A stretch of DNA of 64,000 nucleotides from Deinococcus sp. KSM4-11 (GTDB lineage Bacteria > Deinococcota > Deinococci > Deinococcales > Deinococcaceae): assembly GCF_004801415.1 (NCBI RefSeq), contig NZ_SSNX01000002.1, forward strand, positions 1-64,000. The letters are read 5' to 3'. Shown piece after piece: positions 7,296-17,147 of this stretch (the stretch's first letter is position 1; every line of letters begins with the position of its first letter). The translations under genes and the position numbers were made by a program. The notes under the pieces were generated by a model, which was not told the DNA's origin, made no database searches, and saw only the letters and a list, made by a program, of their open reading frames with translations.

Positions 7296-9926
7296 GTGTT
7301 GAGTGAGCACCAGCCGTCAGCAGCGCCCATCGGCGCTCTGGATTCCATCGCCCTTCTGGGTGATGCGAACCTGCTGCTCGCCACAGATCCTGCCCTGGCC
7401 ATGACCTACTGCGGTCAGGTGCTCGATGCCCTCGCGCTCGACCCCGATAGCGCCTCCCTGCGTGCCCAGGCCATCATCCAGTCCGCCGACGCGGCCCTGA
7501 AACTGGGCCAGGTCGATCTGGCCCTGTCGCATCTGGACGCCGCGATGGAACTTCCACCCGTGTGGGAATTGCAGGCGCGTGCGCTGCGCATCCGGGGGCA
7601 GTCCCTGCTGGCGAAGGGCGACATGGACGCGGCCTACAGATACATTGGACAGGCCGTCCAGAGTGCCGATCACGCCGGCCAACTCGACATTCTGGCCGAG
7701 GCGCTCAACCTCAGGGCGCAGATCGAGCACCGACGGGGGGAGAGCATTCCGGCCCTGGTCACCCTGGAGGAAGTCCGGCGCCTGCGGGCAACCCTGAATG
7801 ACGTGGCCGGGGAAATCCGCACGGCCTGCAACGGCGCCCTGATCCTGATTGCCCTGGCCAAGCACACCGAGGCCCTGGAACTCCTGCACTGGTCCCTCGA
7901 ACGTCTGCCCGACAGCGCGACACCACTCGCCAGCGAACTGCATGTGCACAGCAACCTGGGCATGCTGCTGGAGGGAATGGGGCAATATGAGGAAGCGGCC
8001 GTTCACTACATGCATGCCCGTCAGTCGGCCCAGATGACGGGAGACCTTCCAGCGTACGCCACCCTGTCGCTCAACGCAGGCGAAATCGCCCGCAAGTTGG
8101 GGCACCCGAACGCCTCCGACCTGCTCGAAGCGGCGCGCCGTGAGGCGCTGGAACTGCACCTCCCGCATGTCACGAGCGCTGCGCTCCACAGCCTCGGGCT
8201 GCTGCACACGGATCAGGGAAACGGTGTGGAGGCCGAGCGGTGCCTGGCCCATGCCGAGGAAATAGCCCACACGATCGGGGACATCGATACGCAGCTCGAT
8301 GCCATGCTGGGCCGCGCGAAGAACTGGCTGTCGACGGCGCACTACCGTCTGGCCATGCCGAAGCTGGAGGAAGCGCTGCACCTCGCTGGGACCAACGACC
8401 GGCCTCAGGCAGCCTTCGATGCCCACATGCTGCTGGCCGGTGCGTACGAAACCGATGATCCCCGGGGCAGCCTCCATCACCTCAAGCTCGCGAATGAACT
8501 GGAACGCGAACTGCGTGACCTGGCCCTGGCGAAACAGGCGCAGAACCTTGCCAACGACGCCCTGCTGAACAGCGCGCGCCTGGAAGCCGAGCATGAGAGG
8601 CAACTCCGCACCATCAGTGAGCAGGCCCGGTCGGAAGCCGAGGCGAAAGTGCAGGCGCAGATGCAGGAACTGGAACGCGGACGCCTGCACGACGGCGTCA
8701 CGGGCCTGCCAAACCGGCTGCTGCTGCGCGCCCTCCTCGGGCAGGAAATCCGTGAGGAGTCGGCCTTCTCCCTGGTGGTCGTGGATTTCGACCGCTTCCG
8801 GGGCATGATGGACGTCCTGGGCCTGATGGACGGCGACGACCTGCTGCGTCAGGTGGCGACGCGTCTGGAGGGCCTGGCTGCCGTAGGTGACACCCTGGCG
8901 AGGCTGAGCAGCGACGTGTTCGCGGTCATCATGAAGGGTGACCAGGACCTGGCGGTCATCCGGCGGCGGGCGGCCCAGCTGCTGGGGGCCTTCAACGCCG
9001 AGTTCAGCGTGGGCGGCGCGGAGGTTGTCATCGGGGCGACGGTCGGCGTGGCCCGGTTTCCCGACCATGGCATCGATCCGGATGACCTGCTGCGCCTGGC
9101 GTCGCAGGCAGCCAGTGAAGCAAAGGACGGCGCGGGGGTGGTCGTGGCCGCGGCCCAGGTCGTCGGCCAGACCGGCCGCAGCGTTGCCCTGAGTCTGGAA
9201 AGTGGTCTGGCACGGGCGCTGGAGCGCAATGAGTTCGAGCTGCACTTCCAGCCGCTCGTGGACGCCGTCAGTGGCCGCCCAGTGTCGGGCGAGGCGCTCC
9301 TGCGCTGGAACAGCGCTGCCCTGGGACGCCGGTCCCCGGCCGAGTTCATTCCGCTGCTGGAACGCAGCGGCCTGATCGTGCCCGTGGGCGACTGGGTGCT
9401 GCATGAAGCCTGCCGCCAGGCCGCGCCGTGGGGAGACGTACGGGTCGCGGTCAACCTGTCGGCGCGGCAGTTCATGGGCGGTGATCTCGTCGATACGGTC
9501 TCCCGCGCCCTGAAGGAAAGTGGCCTCGCGCCCGAGCGGCTGGAACTGGAGATCACCGAGAGCCTCATGATGCAGTCCCCGGAACGGGCGGTGCGTCTGT
9601 TGAGCGACCTCAAGCGCACGGGCGTGCGCGTCATGCTGGACGACTTCGGCACGGGCTTCTCGAACCTCAGCTACCTCCATGCCTTCCCGCTGGACGGCCT
9701 GAAAATCGACCGGAGCTTCGTGGTGGCGCTCGACCACGGCGAGCGGGCGGGCGGGATCATCGAGGCGATCGTGCAGATGGGTCACCGGCTCGGCCTGGAA
9801 ATCGTGGCGGAGGGCATCGAGACGGAGGAGCAGCACCGCACCTTGCAGAAACTGGGCGTCCCGATTCTGCAGGGCTACCTGTTCGGCCGTCCCCAGCTGA
9901 ACTGGCACCCGCACCCGCACGCGTAG
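7296..9926 (+). CDS. TPR - degenerate GGDEF - EAL protein, probable c-di-GMP phosphodiesterase
   Basis: A soluble protein of about 876 residues. The first 430 residues are tetratricopeptide-like helical repeats. A coiled coil around residues 415-460 (rich in Glu, Ala and Gln) follows, then GGDEF and EAL domains. The GGDEF signature has decayed to SSDVF, so this domain cannot be an active cyclase and may only bind GTP or pack against the EAL domain. The EAL domain is complete (GEALLRW, ITESLMM, DDFGTGFSNL, KIDRSF, VAEGIET, QGYLFG). The GTG at 7296 was chosen because a TANNNT box lies 6 bases upstream; TTG at 7263 or 7299 are alternatives. The TPRs suggest control by a protein partner. Confidence 0.87.
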   Translation: MLSEHQPSAAPIGALDSIALLGDANLLLATDPALAMTYCGQVLDALALDPDSASLRAQAIIQSADAALKLGQVDLALSHLDAAMELPPVWELQARALRIRGQSLLAKGDMDAAYRYIGQAVQSADHAGQLDILAEALNLRAQIEHRRGESIPALVTLEEVRRLRATLNDVAGEIRTACNGALILIALAKHTEALELLHWSLERLPDSATPLASELHVHSNLGMLLEGMGQYEEAAVHYMHARQSAQMTGDLPAYATLSLNAGEIARKLGHPNASDLLEAARREALELHLPHVTSAALHSLGLLHTDQGNGVEAERCLAHAEEIAHTIGDIDTQLDAMLGRAKNWLSTAHYRLAMPKLEEALHLAGTNDRPQAAFDAHMLLAGAYETDDPRGSLHHLKLANELERELRDLALAKQAQNLANDALLNSARLEAEHERQLRTISEQARSEAEAKVQAQMQELERGRLHDGVTGLPNRLLLRALLGQEIREESAFSLVVVDFDRFRGMMDVLGLMDGDDLLRQVATRLEGLAAVGDTLARLSSDVFAVIMKGDQDLAVIRRRAAQLLGAFNAEFSVGGAEVVIGATVGVARFPDHGIDPDDLLRLASQAASEAKDGAGVVVAAAQVVGQTGRSVALSLESGLARALERNEFELHFQPLVDAVSGRPVSGEALLRWNSAALGRRSPAEFIPLLERSGLIVPVGDWVLHEACRQAAPWGDVRVAVNLSARQFMGGDLVDTVSRALKESGLAPERLELEITESLMMQSPERAVRLLSDLKRTGVRVMLDDFGTGFSNLSYLHAFPLDGLKIDRSFVVALDHGERAGGIIEAIVQMGHRLGLEIVAEGIETEEQHRTLQKLGVPILQGYLFGRPQLNWHPHPHA

Positions 9927-9995
9927 ACGAACGCTGTCAGGCGCAGAATCGGCTTGAAGGGAGACGAGGTTTTCAGCGCTGTGAAGGCCGGCCCC

Positions 9996-10547
9996 TCAGT
10001 GATCCAGGCGCCCCCGTCCTGCCAGCAGATCCTCGATGGCGTCCGCGAGGTGAACGTCCCCGATGTGATGGTCGCCGCGCTCGACCCGCAGCTGGTGGGC
10101 GCGCATCAGGACGTCTGCGGCGCGGTAGCCGTCCGGCGTCTCGAACTTGTAGCAGGCCAGTTCGACTTTCATGCCGTTCGGATCCTGCAGGTAGATGGAG
10201 TCCATGAAGCCCCGGTCGCGCTGGATGAAGTCGATGCCTCGCTCCTGGAGCCGCGCGGGAACCTGCGTGAAGGTCGCGCGCGAGACGTTGAAGGCGAGGT
10301 GTTCCAGACTCCCGACCTCGCGCGGGGCGGGGCGGCGGGCGTCCGAGCGCTCCTCGTTCGTGAACACGGTGAGCAGGCGGCCGTCGCCCGGGTCGAAGTA
10401 CAGGTGACTCTCGTCGGCCTTCCCGAGATTCGGCTGCTCGAAGATGAACGGCATGCCCAGCACGCCCTCCCAGAAGTCAAGCGCACTCTGGCGGGTCGAG
10501 CCGACGATGGTGATGTGATGAACGCCCTGAACCTGAATCTTTCGCAC
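9996..10547 (-). CDS. VOC/glyoxalase-family metalloprotein
   Basis: A 183-residue protein of the vicinal oxygen chelate superfamily (glyoxalase, extradiol dioxygenase and related enzymes). Candidate metal ligands are the His pair in GVHHITI near the N-terminus, the central His in LEHLAFNV and the Glu in MKVELACY. The GTG at 10547 was chosen because GAGGCGAGG lies about 6 bases upstream. It starts 20 bases after glpD on the same strand, so the two are probably cotranscribed. With glycerol metabolism upstream, a role in removing a toxic triose or methylglyoxal product is conceivable, but the substrate is not shown by the sequence. Confidence 0.82.
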   Translation of the reverse strand: MRKIQVQGVHHITIVGSTRQSALDFWEGVLGMPFIFEQPNLGKADESHLYFDPGDGRLLTVFTNEERSDARRPAPREVGSLEHLAFNVSRATFTQVPARLQERGIDFIQRDRGFMDSIYLQDPNGMKVELACYKFETPDGYRAADVLMRAHQLRVERGDHHIGDVHLADAIEDLLAGRGRLDH

Positions 10548-10567
10548 GCGGCTACCTCGCCTCAAGG

Positions 10568-12154
<1,587 letters not shown>

Positions 12155-12191
12155 GGCGTTCCTCGGCAGGGGAGTGGGATCGGAGGGATTC

Positions 12192-12226
12192 TGAACATCT
12201 GCTCAAGTCATTTGAACATATGTTCA
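12192..12226. promoter_or_regulatory. Tandem TGAACA operators of the glpD promoter
   Basis: TGAACATCTGCTCA (12192-12205, imperfect) and TGAACATATGTTCA (12213-12226, perfect 14-base palindrome) are 21 bp apart centre to centre. On the minus strand the perfect site is 6 bases upstream of a -35-like TTGAGC (12201-12206), and the imperfect site overlaps that box. The same arrangement recurs before the membrane hydrolase (15858-15892). The SorC regulator at 16148 is the natural candidate to bind. The perfect site overlaps the last codons of glpK. Confidence 0.7.
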
Positions 12227-13770
12227 GAGGGTTTGCCAGTGCCCGCGGTCTCCGCGCCCGGCTCCCCGTCGGGCCGCGCCCAGTCCCGGCTGCGCTCCAC
12301 CGCGCGTTTCCAGGTACCCAGGCGCCGGGCCCGCTCGTCGACGCCCATGGTCGGCTCGAAACGGCGATCCACCCGCCACAGGGATTTCAGTTCGGTCTCG
12401 TCGGCCCAGAACCCCACCGCCAGTCCCGCCAGGAACGCAGCCCCCAGCGCGGTCGTCTCGGTCACCTGCGGGCGCACCACCGGCACGCCCAGGATGTCCG
12501 CCTGGAACTGCATCATCGCGTCATTCGAGCTGCCGCCGCCGTCCACGCGCAGCTCAGTCAGGGTGGCGCCGGTGCTGGCCGCGTCCTGCTGCATGGCCTC
12601 CAGCAGCTCGGCGCTCTGGAAGGCCACGCTCTCCAGGGCCGCGCGGGCCAGGTGCGCCGCCGTCGTGCCGCGCGTCAGACCGACCATCGTGCCCCGCGCG
12701 TACGGATCCCAGTACGGCGCGCCCAGACCCACGAAGGCCGGCACCAGCACCACGCCCCCGCTGTCCGGCACGCGCGCGGCGAGTTCCTCAACCTCGCCCG
12801 CCGAGCGGATGAGGCCCAGGCCGTCGCGCAGCCACTGCACCACCGCGCCCGCCACGAACACGCCTCCCTCCAGCGCGTAGGTGCGTTCCTGCCGCTGCTG
12901 CCACGCCACGGTGGTCAGCAGGCGGTGCGTGGACTCGGCCGCGTCCCGCCCGGTGTTCAGCAGCATGAAACAACCCGTGCCGTACGTGTTCTTCGCCATG
13001 CCCACGTCCAGGCACACCTGCCCGAAGGTCGCCGCCTGCTGGTCTCCCGCGATGCCCGCGATGGGCACCTGCGCGCCCAGCAGGCCCGCCGAAGTCGAAC
13101 CATACACCTGAGACGAATCGCGCACCTCGGGCAGCAGCGAGCGCGGTACGTCCAGAACGGCCAGCAGTTCGTCATCCCAGGTGCCCGCGTGAATGTCGTA
13201 CATCAGGGTGCGGCTGGCGTTGCTGGCGTCCGTGATGTGCAGCGCGCCATCCGTGAGCTTGTACACCAGCCAGGAATCCACGGTTCCGAAGGCCAGCTCC
13301 CCTGCCTCGGCCTGCGCCCGCGCACCAGGCACGTGATCGAGCAGCCAGCGCAGTTTCGTGCCCGAGAAGTACGCGTCGAGGATCAGGCCCGTCTTGCGGC
13401 GGAACAGCTCGGTGTGCCCGGCGGCGGTGAGCTGGTCACAGAAGCCCGCCGTGCGGCGATCCTGCCACACGATGGCGTTGTGGATGGGTTGCCCGGTGCG
13501 CCGGTTCCACACCACTACGGTTTCCCGCTGGTTGGTGATGCCGATGGCGGCCAGGTCGGACGCGCGGATGCCCGCGCTGCTCAGGGCCTCCTGCATCACG
13601 CCGCTCTGGGTGCTCCAGATCTCCAAGGGGTCATGTTCCACCCAGCCCGGCTGCGGAAAAAGCTGCCGGAACTCCTTCTGGGCACGGGCCTTCACCTGGC
13701 CGTCCCGCGTGAACACGATGGCGCGGCTGCTGGTCGTGCCCTGATCCAGGGCCAGGATGTACTCGCTCAT
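12208..13770 (-). CDS. glpK: Glycerol kinase (GlpK)
   Basis: A 520-residue FGGY-family kinase that phosphorylates glycerol to sn-glycerol 3-phosphate with ATP. The N-terminal phosphate-binding motif [14 protein letters not shown] is at residues 7-20. Typical internal motifs follow ([33 protein letters not shown]). The ATG at 13770 has GGAGGAG upstream; a longer frame beginning at 13836 lacks family similarity. The last residues, EHMFK, are encoded by an operator palindrome of the next gene. No glycerol facilitator gene is visible nearby. The gene has its own upstream gap (13771-13941) in which no TGAACA operator was seen. Confidence 0.97.
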   Translation of the reverse strand: MSEYILALDQGTTSSRAIVFTRDGQVKARAQKEFRQLFPQPGWVEHDPLEIWSTQSGVMQEALSSAGIRASDLAAIGITNQRETVVVWNRRTGQPIHNAIVWQDRRTAGFCDQLTAAGHTELFRRKTGLILDAYFSGTKLRWLLDHVPGARAQAEAGELAFGTVDSWLVYKLTDGALHITDASNASRTLMYDIHAGTWDDELLAVLDVPRSLLPEVRDSSQVYGSTSAGLLGAQVPIAGIAGDQQAATFGQVCLDVGMAKNTYGTGCFMLLNTGRDAAESTHRLLTTVAWQQRQERTYALEGGVFVAGAVVQWLRDGLGLIRSAGEVEELAARVPDSGGVVLVPAFVGLGAPYWDPYARGTMVGLTRGTTAAHLARAALESVAFQSAELLEAMQQDAASTGATLTELRVDGGGSSNDAMMQFQADILGVPVVRPQVTETTALGAAFLAGLAVGFWADETELKSLWRVDRRFEPTMGVDERARRLGTWKRAVERSRDWARPDGEPGAETAGTGKPSEHMFK

Positions 13771-13914
13771 TGCTCCTCCGGCGTCGCCTTCCCGGTGTGG
13801 TGGCGGGCGGCCCAGCCCAGACTGCTGTGGTTCCACTCTATGTCGGAATGCCCACGGACAGGGAGGTCGGTTCCCGTCTGGGACTGGCCCATCCCATGCC
13901 CACCCGGCTTGGAT

Positions 13915-13933
13915 CCGGCCGTGGGCTGGCCGG
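13915..13933 (-). terminator. Hairpin after the membrane hydrolase gene
   Basis: CCGGCC/GGCCGG stem with a 7-base loop, just beyond the stop of the gene ending at 13942. There is no T tract, so this is only a possible terminator. Confidence 0.35.
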
Positions 13934-13941
13934 GTTCGGGA

Positions 13942-15717
13942 TCAGATGGGGAACTGGGTGGCCTGTCCCGCGACGATGTACCAGGTCAGGAACAGGGCGC
14001 TCACGAACGCCCCCGCATAGACCCGGTGCGTGTACCGGGCGAAGAAGGTCATGAAGATTCCGAGGATCGCCAGGATCGGCAGGAACTGGATCGCCACGAT
14101 GACGTTCAGGGGCTCGGTCGGCGTGAACAGTTGCCCGGTCGTCAGCAGGGTGCCGTATTGCAGCAGCAGGAACAGCAGGAAGCCGCCGCACAGCAGCAGC
14201 GCGCCCTGCCAGACCGAGCCGCGTTCGGTGCGGCGCAACTGCCGGTGCAGCACGGTCGCGGTCATCAGGGCGTAGAGCGTGAAGGGAATCAGGTACGCCA
14301 GGAACATGCGGAATTGCCCGGTGCTCATGGGCTTGAGGCCCACGAACCAGAAGCGGAAATCCACCTTGAACAGGTACATGGTGAGCAGCAGCGCAAGGTA
14401 GCCGACCCCGACGGCCCCCAGGGCCAGCAGCGCCGACCGCCCGATCTCGCCCCAGCGCGAGGTCGGCCCGCTGGACGTGGGGGCGAGGCCCTGGCCGCCG
14501 TCGGCGCCGGGTGCTTCTGCTGAGGCCACGGAACCGGGCTGCTGGCGGCGCCACAGCAGGTACAGCACCAGGCTGATCAGCGAGTTCAGCAGCGCCCATA
14601 CCATGATCTGGTTGGTGATGCTCTGGGGCCACAGTGCATTAGGAGTCAGCCGGGCGCCCAGCCGGAAGAACGGGAAATAGGTCAGCACCGGCAGGAACAC
14701 TGTGATGACGGCTGCGAGCCACCAGCCCCGCGCAGTGACGACCGGCGCGCGGGCGGGGCGCTGGGACAGGGGCGCGAAATAGGGCAGGCGCAGCAGCAGG
14801 CCGCCGCTGCCCACCACCAGCAGGATGAAGCCGATCCAGCCGAGGGTCGTGCCAAATTCCTTCCAGGGCCAGATCTGGTTGCCGGCCGGCAGGGGCTTGC
14901 CGCCGCTGAGCGTCTGCTGGAACCACGCGATCGAGTCCCCGATGGCCACCCGCGACAGGTGATCGCCAGGGTGCGTGGTGGCCGGCGTGTACAGCACGCG
15001 GGCGGTTCCGGCCTGGAGGTCGCCGTACACCTTGCCGGGATCGATGGTGGTGGCGCTGGAGACGCCGAAGACCTTCTTCAACTTGCCGCTGCCCGTGACC
15101 TGCGCCGCCTTGGGCACCTCCCACATCAACTGGGAGAACTCGTCATACTTGCTGTACACCAGGGCGAGGTTGCGGGGAAAGGTCGGGCTGCCTTCCGGAG
15201 CCAGGCCGGAGCCCGTCGATGAGCCTTCGAGCACCATCGACTTGTATCCGTCAGGGAGAGCCGCTGCCGCGCTCAGGATCGTCCAGCCGCCCATCGAGTG
15301 GCCCTCAAGGCCGATGTTGTTTTTATCGACGATATCGAGACTTCGCAGGTAGGCGAGGCCCGCCGGCCCGCCGTAGCCGTTGGCGAACGCGGGCGCGGCG
15401 CTGTAGCCATGTCCGGCCTGATCGAGGTTCAGGACGACGTAGCCGCGCCGCGCGTACTCCAGTGCGAAGTCCGCCTGCACCTCGCGTGAATTGATGTAGC
15501 CGTGCACCGCCAGGATACCCGGCGCCGGGGTCTTGGCGGTGACGCCCTTGGGCACATAGAGCAGCGCACTGAGCGGTGTGCCATTCGTGCCGACAAAGCG
15601 CACGTCGCGCACGCTGACCTGGCCGCCGGCGGTCTGGATGCTGTAGGCCAGCAGACCGCCCAGCAGCACCAGGGCGGCACCGAGCAGGGCGAGCAGGGAA
15701 CTTCGGGGTGAGGGCAT
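13942..15717 (-). CDS. Membrane-anchored alpha/beta hydrolase with multi-helix C-terminal domain
   Basis: A 591-residue protein. One N-terminal membrane helix (about residues 8-27) is followed by an extracytoplasmic alpha/beta hydrolase domain (about 40-290). That domain has ILAVHGYINS for the oxyanion region and the nucleophile elbow GHSMGG; a Ser in VLEGSS and a His in TTHPGDH are also visible. The C-terminal half (about 300-591) carries roughly eight hydrophobic helices. It is probably an esterase or lipase acting outside the cytoplasmic membrane. Its promoter shares the operator pair of glpD, suggesting that it releases glycerol or glycerophosphate from lipids or esters. That role is inference. 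I know no close characterised homologue. Confidence 0.75.
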   Translation of the reverse strand: MPSPRSSLLALLGAALVLLGGLLAYSIQTAGGQVSVRDVRFVGTNGTPLSALLYVPKGVTAKTPAPGILAVHGYINSREVQADFALEYARRGYVVLNLDQAGHGYSAAPAFANGYGGPAGLAYLRSLDIVDKNNIGLEGHSMGGWTILSAAAALPDGYKSMVLEGSSTGSGLAPEGSPTFPRNLALVYSKYDEFSQLMWEVPKAAQVTGSGKLKKVFGVSSATTIDPGKVYGDLQAGTARVLYTPATTHPGDHLSRVAIGDSIAWFQQTLSGGKPLPAGNQIWPWKEFGTTLGWIGFILLVVGSGGLLLRLPYFAPLSQRPARAPVVTARGWWLAAVITVFLPVLTYFPFFRLGARLTPNALWPQSITNQIMVWALLNSLISLVLYLLWRRQQPGSVASAEAPGADGGQGLAPTSSGPTSRWGEIGRSALLALGAVGVGYLALLLTMYLFKVDFRFWFVGLKPMSTGQFRMFLAYLIPFTLYALMTATVLHRQLRRTERGSVWQGALLLCGGFLLFLLLQYGTLLTTGQLFTPTEPLNVIVAIQFLPILAILGIFMTFFARYTHRVYAGAFVSALFLTWYIVAGQATQFPI

Positions 15718-15843
15718 GGGATCGCTCCTTTGGAGTGGCGGGTCAGCGTGCTGACCCCAGCGAGGACGTAAGAACCCTCAGGCCCGGCGAGCGGGCACTG
15801 GCATGGAACGGACAGAACCATCCGTGAACTGGAGTACGTCGCT

Positions 15844-15892
15844 ATAAAACCATCCATTGAACAGGCTGTCAACCCCGGTGAACATATGTTCA
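15844..15892 (-). promoter_or_regulatory. Promoter and tandem TGAACA operators of the membrane hydrolase gene
   Basis: On the minus strand: -35 TTGACA (15867-15872), 17-base spacer, -10 TTTTAT (15844-15849). A perfect TGAACATATGTTCA (15879-15892) lies 6 bases upstream of the -35. A degenerate copy (15858-15871, 9 of 14 matching) overlaps the -35, 21 bp from the first. The geometry is the same as at glpD. Confidence 0.7.
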
Positions 15893-16147
15893 GTGGTGGG
15901 CCAGGAAGGCCAGGGCGCAGCGAGAGGCGTAAAGCTTTGGTAGCGACGTCAGGGCCGGTGGAGGTGGCGTCATCCACCTCGCTGTGAACTGGGCAGAGCG
16001 CGAGCCTGTAGGCCGCAGCCTCGAAGTGAACGCGGCGCCCCGGGCCGTCACCCGCATGCTCGGCGTGCCTCCGTCGAGGCCACCGATCCGGGAGGAAGGG
16101 GGCCACCGTTCTCAAGGGCCAGACGCGGCCGTATCCTGACGTCACCG
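15893..16147. other. Divergent intergenic region before the SorC regulator
   Basis: Between the operator pair and the SorC start no gene is seen. TATCCT (16132-16137) lies 10 bases before the SorC ATG, and no ribosome binding site is present, so the regulator may have a very short leader. No TGAACA palindrome occurs next to the regulator itself. Confidence 0.4.
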
Positions 16148-17143
16148 ATGCCCGACGCGCCCGCTCCGCTTCCGACCCCGCCGGCGCCCGGCGCTGATCT
16201 CCAGGCCGTGCAGGTCGCGCGGCTGTACTACATCCAGGGCCTCACCACCGACGCCATCGCCCGGGAACTTGGCCTGTCCCGTCCGAAGGTGTCCCGGCTG
16301 CTCTCGCACGCCCGGCGCAGCGGGCTGGTCGAGATCCGCATCCACGATCCGGAAGGGCAGGCGCAGGCGCTCGAGACAGAGCTCCGAACGCACTACCCGT
16401 TCCTGCAGGCCCAGGTCGTCAGCGTGCCGCAGGGCAGCCCCGAGCACCTGTGGCAAGACCGCGTGGCCACCGCCGCCGCCAGCCTGCTGGGCCGCCTGAT
16501 CCGCCCTGGCATGACTGTCGGCCTCGCGTGGGGCAACACCATCAATGCCGTGAGCCACGAACTGACCCCACGGGCCGTGCCCGGCGTGACCTTCGTGCAG
16601 CTCAACGGCTCCGCGAACGCCGCCGACTTCATGAGCGGCTTCGTGACCGACACCATCCTGCGTTTCGCCCGCAGCTACTCGGCCGGCGCCCAGCTGTTCC
16701 CGGTGCCCACCTTCTTCGACGATCCCGCCACCAAGCAGGCCATGTGGCGCGAACGGTCGGTGCGGCACGTCCTGGACCTGCAGGCCCACGCGGACCTGCT
16801 GCTGTATTCCGTCGGCAGCCACACCGCGTCCACGCCCAGCCACGTGTACGCCGCTGGGTACCTGGATGCCGGCGACCTGGACGTGCTGGCCGCCGAAGGC
16901 GCGGTGGGGGACATCGCCACGGTCTTTTTCCGCAAGGATGGAAGTTTCGACGGCCTGACCCTGAACGCCCGCGCCAGCGGCCCGGCCCTGAGTCTCGTGC
17001 GGGACGCGCCGGATTCCATCTGCGTCGTCAGCGGCCTGGGCAAGGTCGCCGCCCTGCATGCCGCGCTGCGGGGCGGCCTGATGCGCCGCCTGATCGTGGA
17101 CGAGATCACCGCGCGGGCCGTCCTGGACAGCGTCGAGCCCTGA
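16148..17143 (+). CDS. SorC/DeoR-type sugar-binding transcriptional regulator
   Basis: A 331-residue regulator. The N-terminal HTH (residues 23-60, YYIQGLTTDAIARELGLSRPKVSRLL) and the C-terminal effector domain (about 70-328), with GLAWGNTI, GDIATVFF and SGLGKVAAL, match the SorC family. That family senses phosphorylated sugars and includes CggR and the B. subtilis DeoR. It is divergent from the membrane hydrolase and close to glpK and glpD. It is therefore the best candidate for the TGAACATATGTTCA sites, with glycerol 3-phosphate or dihydroxyacetone phosphate as possible effector (inferred). The perfect operator lying upstream of the -35 would suit activation as well as repression. Confidence 0.9.
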   Translation: MPDAPAPLPTPPAPGADLQAVQVARLYYIQGLTTDAIARELGLSRPKVSRLLSHARRSGLVEIRIHDPEGQAQALETELRTHYPFLQAQVVSVPQGSPEHLWQDRVATAAASLLGRLIRPGMTVGLAWGNTINAVSHELTPRAVPGVTFVQLNGSANAADFMSGFVTDTILRFARSYSAGAQLFPVPTFFDDPATKQAMWRERSVRHVLDLQAHADLLLYSVGSHTASTPSHVYAAGYLDAGDLDVLAAEGAVGDIATVFFRKDGSFDGLTLNARASGPALSLVRDAPDSICVVSGLGKVAALHAALRGGLMRRLIVDEITARAVLDSVEP

Positions 17144-17147
17144 ACCG

